From assembly GCF_026342835.1 (NCBI RefSeq), contig NZ_JAPEMI010000001.1:7818501-7882500 (forward strand): 64,000 nucleotides of DNA, given 5' to 3'. A program made the translations under genes and the position numbers. This stretch comes from Streptomyces sp. NBC_00154 (GTDB lineage: Bacteria; Actinomycetota; Actinomycetes; Streptomycetales; Streptomycetaceae). The first letter of the stretch is position 1. The number at the start of each line of letters is the position of its first letter. The notes below the pieces were generated by a model that saw only the letters and a program-made list of their open reading frames with translations, did not search any database and was not told the DNA's origin. Below, piece by piece: positions 45,154-54,562 of the stretch.

Positions 45154-45217
45154 GACAAAGGGCCGCCCGGCCCACCGTCGAACGGCCCCTCACACAAGAT
45201 TTTCAGTGATCTTCTAG
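43579..45217 (+). mobile_element. IS1182-family element copy 1, left end missing
   Basis: Near-identical to copy 2 (48364-50074) from about 43584 rightward; the left inverted repeat is missing and replaced by the end of the integrase-core element. The right repeat AGATTTTCAGTGATCTTCTAG is at 45197-45217. Confidence 0.88.
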
Positions 45218-45527
45218 ACGGACCCGCACCGCACGCCGACCGCCCACCGGCCGCACCACCCTCAGCGGGGAGAGCGGTGGTCCATCCGCTTGACGCCCCG
45301 GACCCGCCGCACCGCCTTCACAGGAACTGTCCTGCCCCCGCCCGTGCCCCGTTCGCCCTGGTCACCGCCCTGGCCGCCGCCCTCGTCAACCCCCGTTCGC
45401 CGGTGGGATCTTGACAAGCGTTCGACAACCGAAGACATTGACGCGCGTAGAGCTGAGCCCACCCCTCACCCCCGTCCAGTGCCCTGGCACCTCCCCCCAC
45501 CACCCTCCCTGGAGGCATACCTTGCCG
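45218..45527. other. Upstream region of the secreted nuclease
   Basis: No gene recognised. TTGACAAGCG at 45412-45421 resembles a -35 element within a plausible distance of the nuclease start. Confidence 0.4.
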
Positions 45528-47405
45528 ATGAAAACCTCGTCCCGGCTCGCCGCCCTCACCGTCGCCGCCGTCTGCTCCACCGTCACCACCGTGGTTCTCA
45601 GCTCGCCGGTCCAGGCGGGAACCCTGCCGCTGGCGGGAGCCCATGGCCAAGCCGAGAGCCTGCTTGCCGACCAGGTCCGCATCCACGACATCCAGGGCGG
45701 CACCCGGACATCCCCGCTCGCGGGCACCACGGTCACCACCGTGCCCGGCATCGTGACGGGCCTGCGGACCTACGGCTCCTCGAAGGGCTTCTGGTTCCAG
45801 GACCCCGAGCCGGACAACGACCCGGCCACCAGCGAAGGCGTCTTCGTCTTCACGAGTTCCACACCGAAGGTCGCCGTCGGCGACTCCGTACAGGTCTCGG
45901 GATCGGTCTCCGAGTACATCCCGGGCGGCACCGCCACGGGCAACCAGTCGGTCACCGAGATCGGCAAGCCGACGGTGACGGTGGTGTCGTCCGGCAATGC
46001 GCTCCCGGCCCCGGTGACCATCGACGCGAGCTCGGTGCCGGACGCATACACCCCGGACGGCGACTCGTCCGGCTCCATCAACGCCCTGCCGCTGCAGCCG
46101 GACACCTACGCCCTCGACTACTACGAATCGCTGGAGGGCATGGACGTCGAGATCGGTTCGTCGCGTGTGGTCACCGCCACCGACCCGTACGCCGAGCTGT
46201 GGGTGACGGTGAAGCCGGATGAGCACCCCGACCCGCGGGGCGGCACCGTCTACGGCTCGTACACCTCGCAGAACTCCGGCCGTCTGCAGGTCCAGTCGCT
46301 GATCCCCACCGCGACCCAGCCCTTCCCCACCGCCGACGTCGGCCAGACCCTTGAGGGGACCACCGAAGGTCCGCTGGACTTCAACCAGTTCGGCGGCTAC
46401 ACGCTCGTCGCCCGCACCATCGGTACGGTCACCGGAGCGAGCCCTGAGCGCGAGGTCACCCGCAAGCAGGCCAGCGACGAGCTGGCGGTGGCGACGTACA
46501 ACGTGGAGAACCTCGCCCCGAGCGACCCGCAGACCAAGTTCGACAAGCTCGCGGACGGCGTGGTGAACCACCTGTCCTCGCCGGACATCGTGGCCCTGGA
46601 GGAGATCCAGGACAACAGCGGCGCAACGGACGACGGCACGGTGGCCGCCGACCAGACCGTGCAGAAGTTCATCGACGCGGTGGTCGCCGCGGGCGGGCCG
46701 CACTACGAGTGGCGGTCCATCGACCCGGTCAACGACGCGGACGGCGGCGCGCCGGGCGGCAACATCCGCCAGGTCTTCCTCTTCAACCCGGACCGTGTCT
46801 CGTTCGTCGACCGGCCGGGCGGCGGCTCAACCACGGCGGACAACGTGGTGGGGACGGCAACCGGCCGGGCCGTGCTGACCCAGTCCCCCGGGCGCATCGA
46901 TCCCACCAGCACCGCCTGGACGGACAGCAGAAAGCCGCTGGCCGGGCAGTTCACGTTCCAGGGCCGTACGGTCTTCGTGATCGCCAACCACTTCATGTCC
47001 AAGGGCGGCGACCAGGCGCTGACCTCCGCGTTCCAGCCGCCGACGCGCAGCTCCGAGACCGAGCGGCACGAGCAGGCGGACGAGGTCAACGCGTTCGTCA
47101 AGAAGATCCTGGCCTTCCAGAGCAACGCGGAGGTGCTCGCGATCGGCGACCTCAATGACTTCGAGTTCTCCGACACGGCGACCCGCCTGGAGGCCGGCGG
47201 CGTGCTCTGGTCGGCGATCAAGTCGCTGCCGGAGGCGGAACGCTACACCTACGACTACCAGGGCAACAGCCAGGTCCTGGACCAGATCCTGGTGAGCCCG
47301 GCGGTGCAGCAGGGCACGTTCGAGTACGACAGCGTGCACATCAACGCGGAGTTCGCGGACCAGAACAGCGACCACGATCCGCAGGTGCTGCGGCTGAAGC
47401 CGTAA
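45528..47405 (+). CDS. Secreted endonuclease/exonuclease/phosphatase-family nuclease (ExeM/NucH-like)
   Basis: 625 aa from ATG 45528; TTG 45522, six bases after GGAGG, is an alternative. Signal peptide SSRLAALTVAAVCSTVTTVVLSSPVQA. An OB-fold-type domain (IHDIQGGTRTSPLAGTTVTTVPGIVTGL, VGDSVQVSGSVSEY) precedes the catalytic EEP domain: VATYNVENL, DIVALEEIQDN (metal Glu), VFVIANHFMSKGGD, EVLAIGDLNDF (Asp-Asn), and DQILVSPAV ... QNSDHDPQVL (catalytic Asp-His). Extracellular DNA or RNA degradation is the family role. Bracketed by two IS1182 copies in the same orientation. Confidence 0.9.
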   Translation: MKTSSRLAALTVAAVCSTVTTVVLSSPVQAGTLPLAGAHGQAESLLADQVRIHDIQGGTRTSPLAGTTVTTVPGIVTGLRTYGSSKGFWFQDPEPDNDPATSEGVFVFTSSTPKVAVGDSVQVSGSVSEYIPGGTATGNQSVTEIGKPTVTVVSSGNALPAPVTIDASSVPDAYTPDGDSSGSINALPLQPDTYALDYYESLEGMDVEIGSSRVVTATDPYAELWVTVKPDEHPDPRGGTVYGSYTSQNSGRLQVQSLIPTATQPFPTADVGQTLEGTTEGPLDFNQFGGYTLVARTIGTVTGASPEREVTRKQASDELAVATYNVENLAPSDPQTKFDKLADGVVNHLSSPDIVALEEIQDNSGATDDGTVAADQTVQKFIDAVVAAGGPHYEWRSIDPVNDADGGAPGGNIRQVFLFNPDRVSFVDRPGGGSTTADNVVGTATGRAVLTQSPGRIDPTSTAWTDSRKPLAGQFTFQGRTVFVIANHFMSKGGDQALTSAFQPPTRSSETERHEQADEVNAFVKKILAFQSNAEVLAIGDLNDFEFSDTATRLEAGGVLWSAIKSLPEAERYTYDYQGNSQVLDQILVSPAVQQGTFEYDSVHINAEFADQNSDHDPQVLRLKP

Positions 47406-47460
47406 CGGTCCTGCTGCGGCGCGGGGGCACCGGGCGGGTGCGGTGACGAAGGCCCGCCCG

Positions 47461-47526
47461 GCGCCGCCCGGCGTGGCCGCCGGCCTGCCCCCTGTGGTGC
47501 GGGTCGGCGGCCACGCCGGGCGGCGC
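47461..47526. terminator. Long perfect hairpin, probable terminator
   Basis: Left arm 47461-47481 (GCGCCGCCCGGCGTGGCCGC plus one base) and right arm 47506-47526 are exact reverse complements, 21 bp with a 24-base loop. It lies 56 bases after the nuclease stop and probably ends its transcript. Confidence 0.7.
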
Positions 47527-48264
47527 GCGCTGTTCCTGCTCTCCGTCGGCTCCGAAACGCACGGCTCACCGCGGGAGCCGGTCACCGCGTCCGACATCGA
47601 ACAGGCCGTCCGGCTGGCGATCGCCACGCTGAGCACGTCCGCGGAGCAGGACTGGAGCGCCCGGGCCGACTCGCTGCGGTGGGACTGCTGGGAGACCGTC
47701 GAGCACCTGGCGGACGATCTGTTCTTCTACGCCGCCCAATTGGCCCCGTGGCAGCCACCGCAGTCCGACGCCGTGCCGTACGACTGGCAGGTGCGGCGGG
47801 AGGGCGGCCCCGCGAACGTGATCTTCATGGACCGTGCGGCGGGCACGGCCGGGCTCTTCCAGGGCCTTGAGGCGTGCACCGCGATCCTGGCGGCGGTCGT
47901 GCGCACCGCACCGCCCGCCAAGCGGGCGCACCACGTCTACGGCCTCTCCGACGCGGAAGGGTTCGCCGCGATGGCCGTGGTGGAGACCCTGGTGCACACC
48001 TACGACATCGCCGAGGGCCTGGGCCTCGCCTGGGCACCGCCCGCCGGCCTGTGCGCCCGTGTCCTGGCCCGGCTCTTCCCACATGTCCCGGCCGACGCCG
48101 CCGCGCCCTGGCCGGCTCTGCTCTGGGCAACCGGGCGTATCGCACTGGAGGGCCGGCCGCAGCTCACCGAGTGGCGCTGGTACTCAGTGCCGCACGGCGA
48201 CGCCGACGCGGCGACGGTCGCCGAAGCACCCGCCGCCGAGGGGACCGCGGCCGTCCGGAGCTGA
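47498..48264 (+). CDS. Mycothiol-dependent maleylpyruvate isomerase-like (DinB-fold) protein
   Basis: Up to 255 aa from GTG 47498, which lies in the loop of the terminator hairpin; the start is uncertain and no better in-frame start exists before DIEQAV. The N-terminal helix EPVTASDIEQAVRLAIATLSTSAEQDWSARADSLRWDCWETVEHLADDLFFYAAQLAP is typical of the MDMPI/DinB fold, and AMAVVETLVHTYDIAEGLGL carries the His-x-x-Asp-x-x pattern of the metal site. Possibly a thiol-dependent enzyme; no substrate can be named. Complete at the 3' end. Confidence 0.65.
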
Positions 48265-48363
48265 CGGCGCATGACCGTCGCGGGCCGCACCAGGCCACCG
48301 TCACCAAGCCGCCGGACCGTCGTGGCACGCACGACGGTCCGGCGGTGATGCACAGCTGGACGG

Positions 48364-50074
48364 CTAGAAGATCACTGAAAATCTCGGGTTCTGGCCTCGC
48401 GTGTGCTGACGCGGGGCCAGACTGCTGTGTATGCAGGGGGAATGGGCCGAGGAGAGCGTCGGCGAGGATGTATGGGAGACCTGCCGGGAGTTGATCCCGG
48501 CCGGGAGTGTGTTCGCTTTCCTGGCCGAGCACCGGGAGGCGCTGTTCCCGGGGTCGATGTTCGCGGACATGTACCCCTCCACGAACGGGCGTCCCAGCAT
48601 GCCGCCGCAGGTGCTGGCCTCGACGGTGGTACTGCAGAGCCTGCACGGGCTGTCCGACTTCGAGACGGTGCAGGAACTGCGCTGTGACCTGCGCTGGAAG
48701 GCGGCGTGCGGGCTGGGGCTCCACGACACCGCGTTCGATCCCTCGCTGCTGACCTACTTCCGCCGCCGCCTGCAACGCTCTGGTGACCCGAACCGGCTGT
48801 TCCACAAGGTCAGGGAGGTCGTGGCGGCCACCGGCGTCCTCAAGGGCCGGCGGCGGCGGGCTTTGGACTCCACCGTGCTGGACGACGCGGTCGCCACCCA
48901 GGACACCGTCACGCAACTGGTTGCCGCGATCCGCCGGGTCATCCGCGAGGTCCCCGGCGCGGAGCAGACCGCCGCCACCTGGTGCAGCGCGCACGACTAC
49001 ACCGAACCGGGCAAGCCGAAGATCGCGTGGAACGACGAGCAGGCCCGCGCCGACCTGGTCGACGCCCTGGTCCGTGATGCGCTGAACCTGCTGGGCGGCC
49101 TCCCCGAGCAGGAGCTCGGGGAGGCCGCGGCGAACGCGCTCGGGCTGCTGGCCCTGGTCGCGGGCCAGGACGTGGAACCCGCTGAGGACTCCGACGGCCG
49201 CGACGGGCGCTGGCGCATCGCCCAGGGCACGGTCCGCGACCGCACGGTGTCCACGGTCGACCCCGAGGCGCGGCACATCCACAAGAACCGGACCCGTCAC
49301 CAGGAGGGCTTTCGCGCCCATGTGGCCTTCGAGCCGAGGCGGGGCTGTTCACCGACGTCGCCCTGACCGCCGGAAGCGGCGCGGACAACCACGAGGCCGC
49401 CGTCGCTCGCGACCTCCTGTCCGAAGAGGAGACGAAGGTCACTGCCCTGGGCGATGCCGCTTACGGCACCGGTGACCTGCGTGAACACCTCCAGGATCAG
49501 GGCCATGCCCTGGTCCTGAAGCCGCCTCCGCTCAAACCGGCGGTCCCTGGCGGGTTCACCGCCGACGAGTTCACCGTCGACACCGAGCGGGGCCAGGTCA
49601 CCTGCCCCGCCGGACATACCGTCGGGCTCGGCCGACCACTGGCGAACGGCGCCCGCCAGGCCCAGTTCAAGAAACTGTGCGCCACCTGCCCCCTCAAGGA
49701 CCGCTGCACCCGCTCCAAGACCGGCCGCGTCTTCAGCGTCCACGCCCAGTACGACCTGCTCAAAGCCGCCCGCGACCAGGCCGCCACCGACCCCGGCTGG
49801 CAGGCCGAGTACCGCCGCTGGCGACCCCCGGTGGAACGCGCCATCGCTTGGCTCGTCGCCAAAGGCAACCGCCGCGTGCCCTACCGCGGCGTCATCAAGA
49901 ACGACACCTGGCTCCACAATCGAGCCGCCGCCCTCAACCTCCGCCGCCTGATCAACCTCGGACTCACCCGCACCAACGGCACCTGGACGCTCACCACCGC
50001 GCACGCATAAGACAAAGGGCCGCCCGGCCCACCGTCGAACGGCCCCTCACACAAGATTTTCAGTGATCTTCTAG
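48364..50074 (+). mobile_element. IS1182-family element copy 2, complete
   Basis: Inverted repeats CTAGAAGATCACTGAAAATC plus one base (48364-48384) and the reverse complement at 50054-50074. CTAG at both ends may be the palindromic target duplication, giving an element of 48368-50070. Same orientation as copy 1. Confidence 0.92.
48431..50010 (+). pseudogene. IS1182-family transposase copy 2, frameshifted
   Basis: Start MQGEWAEESVGEDVW at ATG 48431. The first frame ends at 49366 after EPRRGCSPTSP, and the second frame resumes LFTDVALTAGSG and ends at TAA 50010, exactly as in copy 1. The expected uninterrupted text would be EPEAGLFTDV, one G more. Either both copies descend from a mutated parent, or this is a programmed frameshift. 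Confidence 0.88.
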
Positions 50075-50115
50075 ATGCTGGCGTACGGCTGCTCCTGCTC
50101 GCTCACCTCCGCAAG

Positions 50116-50346
50116 ATGCTTGAGGCCGTCCAGCTCGTACGCGTTGGGGGGCGTGCTCTGATCGAGGAACAGCTGGACGCCATTGTCGGCACGGTGAACC
50201 GCCGGCCCGAAGCTGCCGAGACACTTCAGAGGACTGGACTGCTCGAAAAGCTCAGGACATGGGTGGACACCATGAACGGACTTCTGTCGGTCGGCACCGG
50301 TGCGACCCAACTTGGACAGGCGGTGGTGAGAGCGATCGAGATGTGA
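50116..50346 (+). CDS. Small hypothetical protein
   Basis: 76 aa, helical (MLEAVQLVRVGGRALIEEQLDAIVGTVNRRPEAAETLQRTGLLEKLRTWVDTMNGLLSVGTGATQLGQAVVRAIEM). The reading frame continues open upstream to the IS1182 end (QEQPYA... not coding), so it could be the 3' end of a gene cut by that element. Family not recognised. Confidence 0.45.
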   Translation: MLEAVQLVRVGGRALIEEQLDAIVGTVNRRPEAAETLQRTGLLEKLRTWVDTMNGLLSVGTGATQLGQAVVRAIEM

Positions 50347-50537
50347 CAGTAGACGGACGGGGCGGTGGTCGCTGCGGACCGCCATGAGACTGGTTTGCCC
50401 GGGCGCGTCTCGCGGTACCTGCCCTGGGCGACCGATCAGGCTGGCGAGGTCGACCCGACCACGTGATTGGCGACAAGGCCTATAGCTCTCTCTGCAACCG
50501 CCGCTACCTCAGACCGTGATCCGCCGGTAGCCCCTTC

Positions 50538-51032
50538 CTAGGGGGTGCGGGTCCGGACGTCCAAGAGCATCGTGTCGGAACCGCCGTTGCGCCCGACCCA
50601 GGTGAAGCCGAGGGATGTGTAGAGGTGTACGGCGGGGTTGCCGTCCTCGACGCTGAGGCTGAGGCGATCAATCGGCCGCTCGCCGGCTGCTTGGATCAGC
50701 GCTTCCATGAGCGCCCGGCCGTGTCCGCGGCCGCGCTGTCCGGGCAGCACGCCAAGGGTCAGCTCGGGGACGTCCGGCGTGACGAAGCCGTACCCGGGCT
50801 CGTCCTCGGGTAGGCACCGCGCCCAGGCCGCGCCGACCGGCTCGCCGGCGTCGGTCTCGTTGACGACCCCGAAGTCGCCCTTGCGGGGCCAGCCGACGAG
50901 GTAGCGCGCGGCGTACGGGTCGATGACGAGTTGCTCGACAGTGAACCGCTGCTCGCCGTTCCAGTTGTACGCCTCCAGCAGGACGCGCCAGAGGAAGTCG
51001 GTGTCGCGGGCGATGGCGGGACGGACGGGCAT
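50538..51032 (-). CDS. GNAT-family N-acetyltransferase
   Basis: 164 aa from ATG 51032 (MPVRPAIARDTDFLWRVLLEAYNW). Motif A for acetyl-CoA: LTLGVLPGQRGRGHGRALMEALIQAA (Q/RxxGxG/A as GQRGRGHG). The C-terminal motif B is SVEDGNPAVHLYTSLGFTWVGR. Substrate unknown. Isolated, transcribed away from the next gene. Confidence 0.88.
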   Translation of the reverse strand: MPVRPAIARDTDFLWRVLLEAYNWNGEQRFTVEQLVIDPYAARYLVGWPRKGDFGVVNETDAGEPVGAAWARCLPEDEPGYGFVTPDVPELTLGVLPGQRGRGHGRALMEALIQAAGERPIDRLSLSVEDGNPAVHLYTSLGFTWVGRNGGSDTMLLDVRTRTP

Positions 51033-51406
51033 TGGCGGCCTTCGGTCGGGAGCGAGACGGGGCGGCCGACGATAAGCGTCCATCGACGGGGCAGGCAACG
51101 GGATTCGACGTGAGGAGATCCGCCGGACAGCTGGGGCGCGCATCCGGAAGACGACATTCGCGACGGTCGAAAAGTCAGGTACGTCCCTTGCGATGTATGG
51201 CGAAGGGTGGCGGATTCAGCGGCCAGGGCCGGGACCGGCACATGCCACTGGAACTGCCCGGCAGACTTTCGTGAGCCACCGGCCGCTCACCGCGGCCAAG
51301 CCGAGCCTCGTTTCTGGCAACGCGAGTACACCCTCGAACCACGTGTACGTCCGCCAAGGGGGAGCCCGGCTCCGACCGACTTCCGTGAGGAGCGAAGCGC
51401 ACGTTC
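51033..51406. other. Gene-free stretch
   Basis: No gene recognised on either strand. Confidence 0.4.
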
Positions 51407-51685
51407 ATGACGTGCGCTGACACCACCATGCTGAGTTCCGTCATGCAGGACGCCACTGCCCAGTACATAGCCACCACGCTTTTCGCGGTCACCTTGGTGG
51501 TCACGGGAGCGCTGCGCACGCTGTGGCGCCGCAGGCCCTGGCAGAAGGTTCCCGAAGAGCCGGCCCCGGCACCGGAGCGTCTGTCGTCCTCGTCTGTGCG
51601 GACGATCCTGGGCACCGGCCGCCGAGCCAGACGTCGACATCTGCAGAGAGTGTCGTCTTGCGGACGACGAAAGGAGTCGTCTTGA
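51407..51685 (+). CDS. Small single-pass membrane protein
   Basis: 92 aa from ATG 51407. A transmembrane helix (TAQYIATTLFAVTLVVTGALRTLW) is followed by a basic/proline-rich cytoplasmic tail. The C-terminal 15 codons overlap the palindromes before the next gene, which casts doubt on the exact end. Family not recognised. Confidence 0.5.
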   Translation: MTCADTTMLSSVMQDATAQYIATTLFAVTLVVTGALRTLWRRRPWQKVPEEPAPAPERLSSSSVRTILGTGRRARRRHLQRVSSCGRRKESS

Positions 51686-51692
51686 AGACGAC
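51652..51692. promoter_or_regulatory. Paired palindromes, probable operator
   Basis: GTCGTCTTGCGGACGAC at 51652-51668 and GTCGTCTTGAAGACGAC at 51676-51692, two 17-bp palindromes 24 bp apart, the second covering the likely TTG start of the regulator. AAGGAG sits between them (51671-51676). A dimeric repressor could block transcription and translation at once. Confidence 0.6.
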
Positions 51693-52578
51693 ACGCAACC
51701 AGCGCCCCGAAGCGGAGTTCGACCGCGAACGCGCCTGGTCGCACATGCTGGAAAACCCCGGTGGCATCCGCCGCGTCACCTCCTACGGCTCCTACAGCAA
51801 CAAGCGCTTAGGGGAAATCGCGCGACGCTACGACCAGATCGCCCAGCGTGCCCAAGGCCTGCTGCAGCCGGCCGCGTCCGAGACCGACGTACTCGCCGCC
51901 CTCCTGGTGATCCGCTCGCTGCGCAACAAGCTGGATACCGACGAACTGATGCTCATCACCCTGGCCCGCTCGCAACGGATCACCTGGGCCCGCATCGCCG
52001 ACGCCCTTGAGATGAGCAACCGGCAGTCGGCTGAACGACGCCACCTCCAGCTCAGCCGCGCCCACCCGCACGCGGATGGCAGCCTGCCCCGCACCCAGAG
52101 CGAACGAGTCGAGGACGTCCGCGAGCGCCGGGGCCGGCGCACCGAACGGAAGTGGGCCTGGCAACACGCCCGCACGATCCGTGCGACAGCCGAGGCCCTC
52201 ACTGCCATCCCGGACCTCCAACAGCGCGCCGACACATCGCAGGAAGCCACGCTCATGGCCGCACCGGTCAATACCGACACCGCCCGGCCGAAACCCATGC
52301 ACATGGCCTGGCCAGGTGCCCTGAAGGAATGCCTCGCCGAACACCTGCGCCTCTGCGCCGCACCGGAACAGCACCTCAGCCCCGAACGACATGGTCTCGG
52401 AGACGAGAAATGGCAGCTTGAGCAGCAGGAAACCGACATCCTGCATCGCATGCTCGGACTCCTCAGCTACGCCGCCAACCCCCGCCACGTAGACCTGACC
52501 GATCACCCTGAACTTCTCAAGAGGATCATCCGTCTCTACGACGAGTTCCAGCAGCACAGTCGGGTCTATCAGGAATGA
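51682..52578 (+). CDS. HTH regulator-like protein, 3' end altered by IS256
   Basis: 298 aa from TTG 51682, placed 6 bases after AAGGAG; the longer reading from 51523 has no support. Core: VLAALLVIRSLRNKLDTDELMLITLARSQRITWARIADALEMSNRQSAERRHLQLSR, where ITWARIADALEMSNRQSAERR is a helix-turn-helix. A helical C-terminal part follows (QETDILHRMLGLLSYAANP). Similar proteins are seen as regulators beside small heat-shock genes in Streptomyces, from memory. The IS256 insertion replaced the natural end: without it the last codons are QQHSRR-stop, now QQHSRVYQE-stop. Confidence 0.65.
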   Translation: MKTTRNQRPEAEFDRERAWSHMLENPGGIRRVTSYGSYSNKRLGEIARRYDQIAQRAQGLLQPAASETDVLAALLVIRSLRNKLDTDELMLITLARSQRITWARIADALEMSNRQSAERRHLQLSRAHPHADGSLPRTQSERVEDVRERRGRRTERKWAWQHARTIRATAEALTAIPDLQQRADTSQEATLMAAPVNTDTARPKPMHMAWPGALKECLAEHLRLCAAPEQHLSPERHGLGDEKWQLEQQETDILHRMLGLLSYAANPRHVDLTDHPELLKRIIRLYDEFQQHSRVYQE

Positions 52579-54035
52579 GGTGTGATTCGTCTGATTGGCC
52601 TACAGGTTCTTCGGTGGGCTGATTGGTCTACACCCGTCCGGCGGTGAGGCGGCCGTCGAAGAGGAGGTCGAACTCGTTCAGCGCGCTCTTCCAGCGGTTG
52701 TTCCAGCGCTGGCGGCCGCGTCCGGTGGGGTCGAGGGCGAGGGTGGCCAGGTAGAGGCGCTTGAGGGCGGCGGTCTCGTTGGGGAAGTGTCCGCAAGCTT
52801 GGGCCGCGCGTCGGTATCGGGCGTTCAGCGACTCGATGGCGTTGGTGGTGTAGACGACCTGGCGGATGGCGTCCGGGAGGCCGAGGAAGGGAACGAATTC
52901 GCTCCAGGACCGTTCCCAGATCCCGGTGATCGACGGGTACTTCTTGCCCCATGTGCCGTCGAAGTCGGCCAGTCGCTGCCGGGCCTGCTCCTCGTTGACG
53001 GCCGTGTAGACGGGCTTGAGGTCGCGGGCGACGTCGGCCCAGTCGCGGCGGGACGCGTAGCGCAGGCTGCCGCGGATGAGGTGGACGATGCAGGTTTGCA
53101 CCACGGTCTGCGGCCAGACGGTGTTCACCGCGTCGGGCAGGGCGGAGAGGCCGTCGCAGACCAGCATCAACACATCGCGGACGCCCCTGTTCTTGATCTC
53201 GGTCAGGACGGTCTGCCAGTACTTGGCGCCCTCGCCGCCGTCGCCGGCCCACAGTCCCAGGATCTCCCGGTAGCCGTCGGCGGTGACCGCGATGGCCACA
53301 TAGACGGGTCGGTTCGCGACGTGCCCGTCGCGGATACGGACGTGGATCGCGTCGATGAAGACCACCGGATAGACCGCGTCGAGCGGGCGGGTGCGCCATT
53401 CCGCCATCGACTCCAGAGCTTTGTCGGTGATGGTGGAGACGGTCTCTTTTGTGGTCGTCATCCCGTACACCTCGGAGAGATGGGCGACGATCTCGCCGGA
53501 GGTCAGGCCCTTCGCGGTCAGCGACAGGACCATCTCGTCCAGCGCACCCGTCCGGCGGGCGTACTTGGGCAACAACCGTGGGGTGAAGGTGCCCAGGCGG
53601 TCCCGGGGGACCTGCACGGTCACCGTGCCGACCTCCGTCATGACTTTCTTGGCCCGGTAGCCGTTACGCATGTTGCCGCCCGAGCGTGAACCGCGGCCGC
53701 CGGCCCGCCCGGCCTCCGCCGCGAGATGCACATCCATCTCGGCCTCCAGGGCGGCCTGCATCAGATGCTGGGCCAGCTCGGGCAGCAGCCCGCCCTCGCC
53801 CATCAACCGCAGCCCTCCTAGGCGCACCTTCTCGGCCGCCAGCGCGGCCAGCTCCTCCAGCAGCTCGCTGGACAGACCGTTCTCGGATACCGGCATCGAC
53901 TTCACGTCGGCACCCTCGATGCTCTCACCAGCCACGGCAAGCGACACACCGTCAGCGGCCTCGATCAGGTGATCCGTCGTCGTACTCATCAGGTGACTCC
54001 TTCGGGGAAGCACACACCTGATTCATGACACTCCC
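52562..54035 (-). mobile_element. IS256-family element copy B, complete with target duplication
   Basis: 1474 bp between GGGTCTATCAGG and the matching inverted end, flanked by the direct repeat GCACAGTC at 52554-52561 and 54036-54043. The intact 8-bp duplication indicates a fairly recent insertion without later rearrangement. Confidence 0.95.
52628..53989 (-). CDS. IS256-family transposase, intact
   Basis: 453 aa from ATG 53989 (MSTTTDHLIEAADG). Same catalytic blocks as in copy A, here uninterrupted across KETVSTITDKALESMAEWRTRPLD. Asp at VFIDAIHVRIRD, Asp at MLVCDGLSALPDAV, Glu at TTNAIESLNARYRRA. Likely active and able to act on copy A. Confidence 0.95.
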   Translation of the reverse strand: MSTTTDHLIEAADGVSLAVAGESIEGADVKSMPVSENGLSSELLEELAALAAEKVRLGGLRLMGEGGLLPELAQHLMQAALEAEMDVHLAAEAGRAGGRGSRSGGNMRNGYRAKKVMTEVGTVTVQVPRDRLGTFTPRLLPKYARRTGALDEMVLSLTAKGLTSGEIVAHLSEVYGMTTTKETVSTITDKALESMAEWRTRPLDAVYPVVFIDAIHVRIRDGHVANRPVYVAIAVTADGYREILGLWAGDGGEGAKYWQTVLTEIKNRGVRDVLMLVCDGLSALPDAVNTVWPQTVVQTCIVHLIRGSLRYASRRDWADVARDLKPVYTAVNEEQARQRLADFDGTWGKKYPSITGIWERSWSEFVPFLGLPDAIRQVVYTTNAIESLNARYRRAAQACGHFPNETAALKRLYLATLALDPTGRGRQRWNNRWKSALNEFDLLFDGRLTAGRV

Positions 54036-54437
54036 GCACAGTCGCCGCTGACGTCATTCTCGGGGAGTCACCACGGCCGGTCGGCGGTGCGGCTGGCGAA
54101 GGTCGCCCGCCTACCAGTCGTGAGTGCCGTGGCTCTCGGGACGGCGGTGTCGAGGCGCCGTCCCGGGAGCTTCGGGGCTGGCGCCATTCAGGGTGGGGGG
54201 CCTGGGCGCTGCTGATTCACTCTCGGCGCTGGGTGGGGTGTCGGGGCGGTGACGCGCGAGTGGGCGGCGTGTCCGTCACCTGGTTGGGCCGCAGCGGTGT
54301 CTCTTCTGCTGGTGTCTGGTCGCTCGTTGGGCGTGGTGAGTGGTGAGTGGTGTGCGGTGGAGCACCGGAGCTCTGCCGGTCTCTGTCCTCACTATCGAAC
54401 GGACTGCCCGCTACTCACCACGACTGCTCGCGTTCCG
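54036..54437. other. Unassigned region
   Basis: Begins with the two Arg codons and stop of the regulator cut by IS256. After that no gene is recognised. Confidence 0.4.
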
Positions 54438-54476
54438 GGTGGCCGGTGGCCGGTGGCCGGTGGCCGGTGGCCGGTG
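54438..54476. repeat. 7-bp tandem repeat
   Basis: Five and a half head-to-tail copies of GGTGGCC. The period of 7 rules out a coding role. Confidence 0.85.
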
Positions 54477-54509
54477 AGTTGGGCAAGCCTGTCCGGGCCT
54501 TGCGTTTTT

Positions 54510-54562
54510 CCCTACAGCCTCCCCTACAGTCGCCCCTACACTCTGCCCTACAGTGATCACTG
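54510..54562. repeat. Iteron-like 12-bp array with palindrome
   Basis: CCCTACAG begins at 54510, 54522, 54534 (CCCTACAC) and 54546, an exact 12-bp period, and the last copy runs into the perfect palindrome CAGTGATCACTG (54551-54562). It lies about 180 bases upstream of the replication-relaxation gene. Such arrays can be replication iterons or operators. Confidence 0.7.

Noticed and set aside
44820..45209. 129-codon Arg/Pro-rich frame in IS1182 copy 1 (and 49677-50066 in copy 2)
   Set aside because: Out of frame with the recognisable transposase C-terminus, which runs through the same bases.
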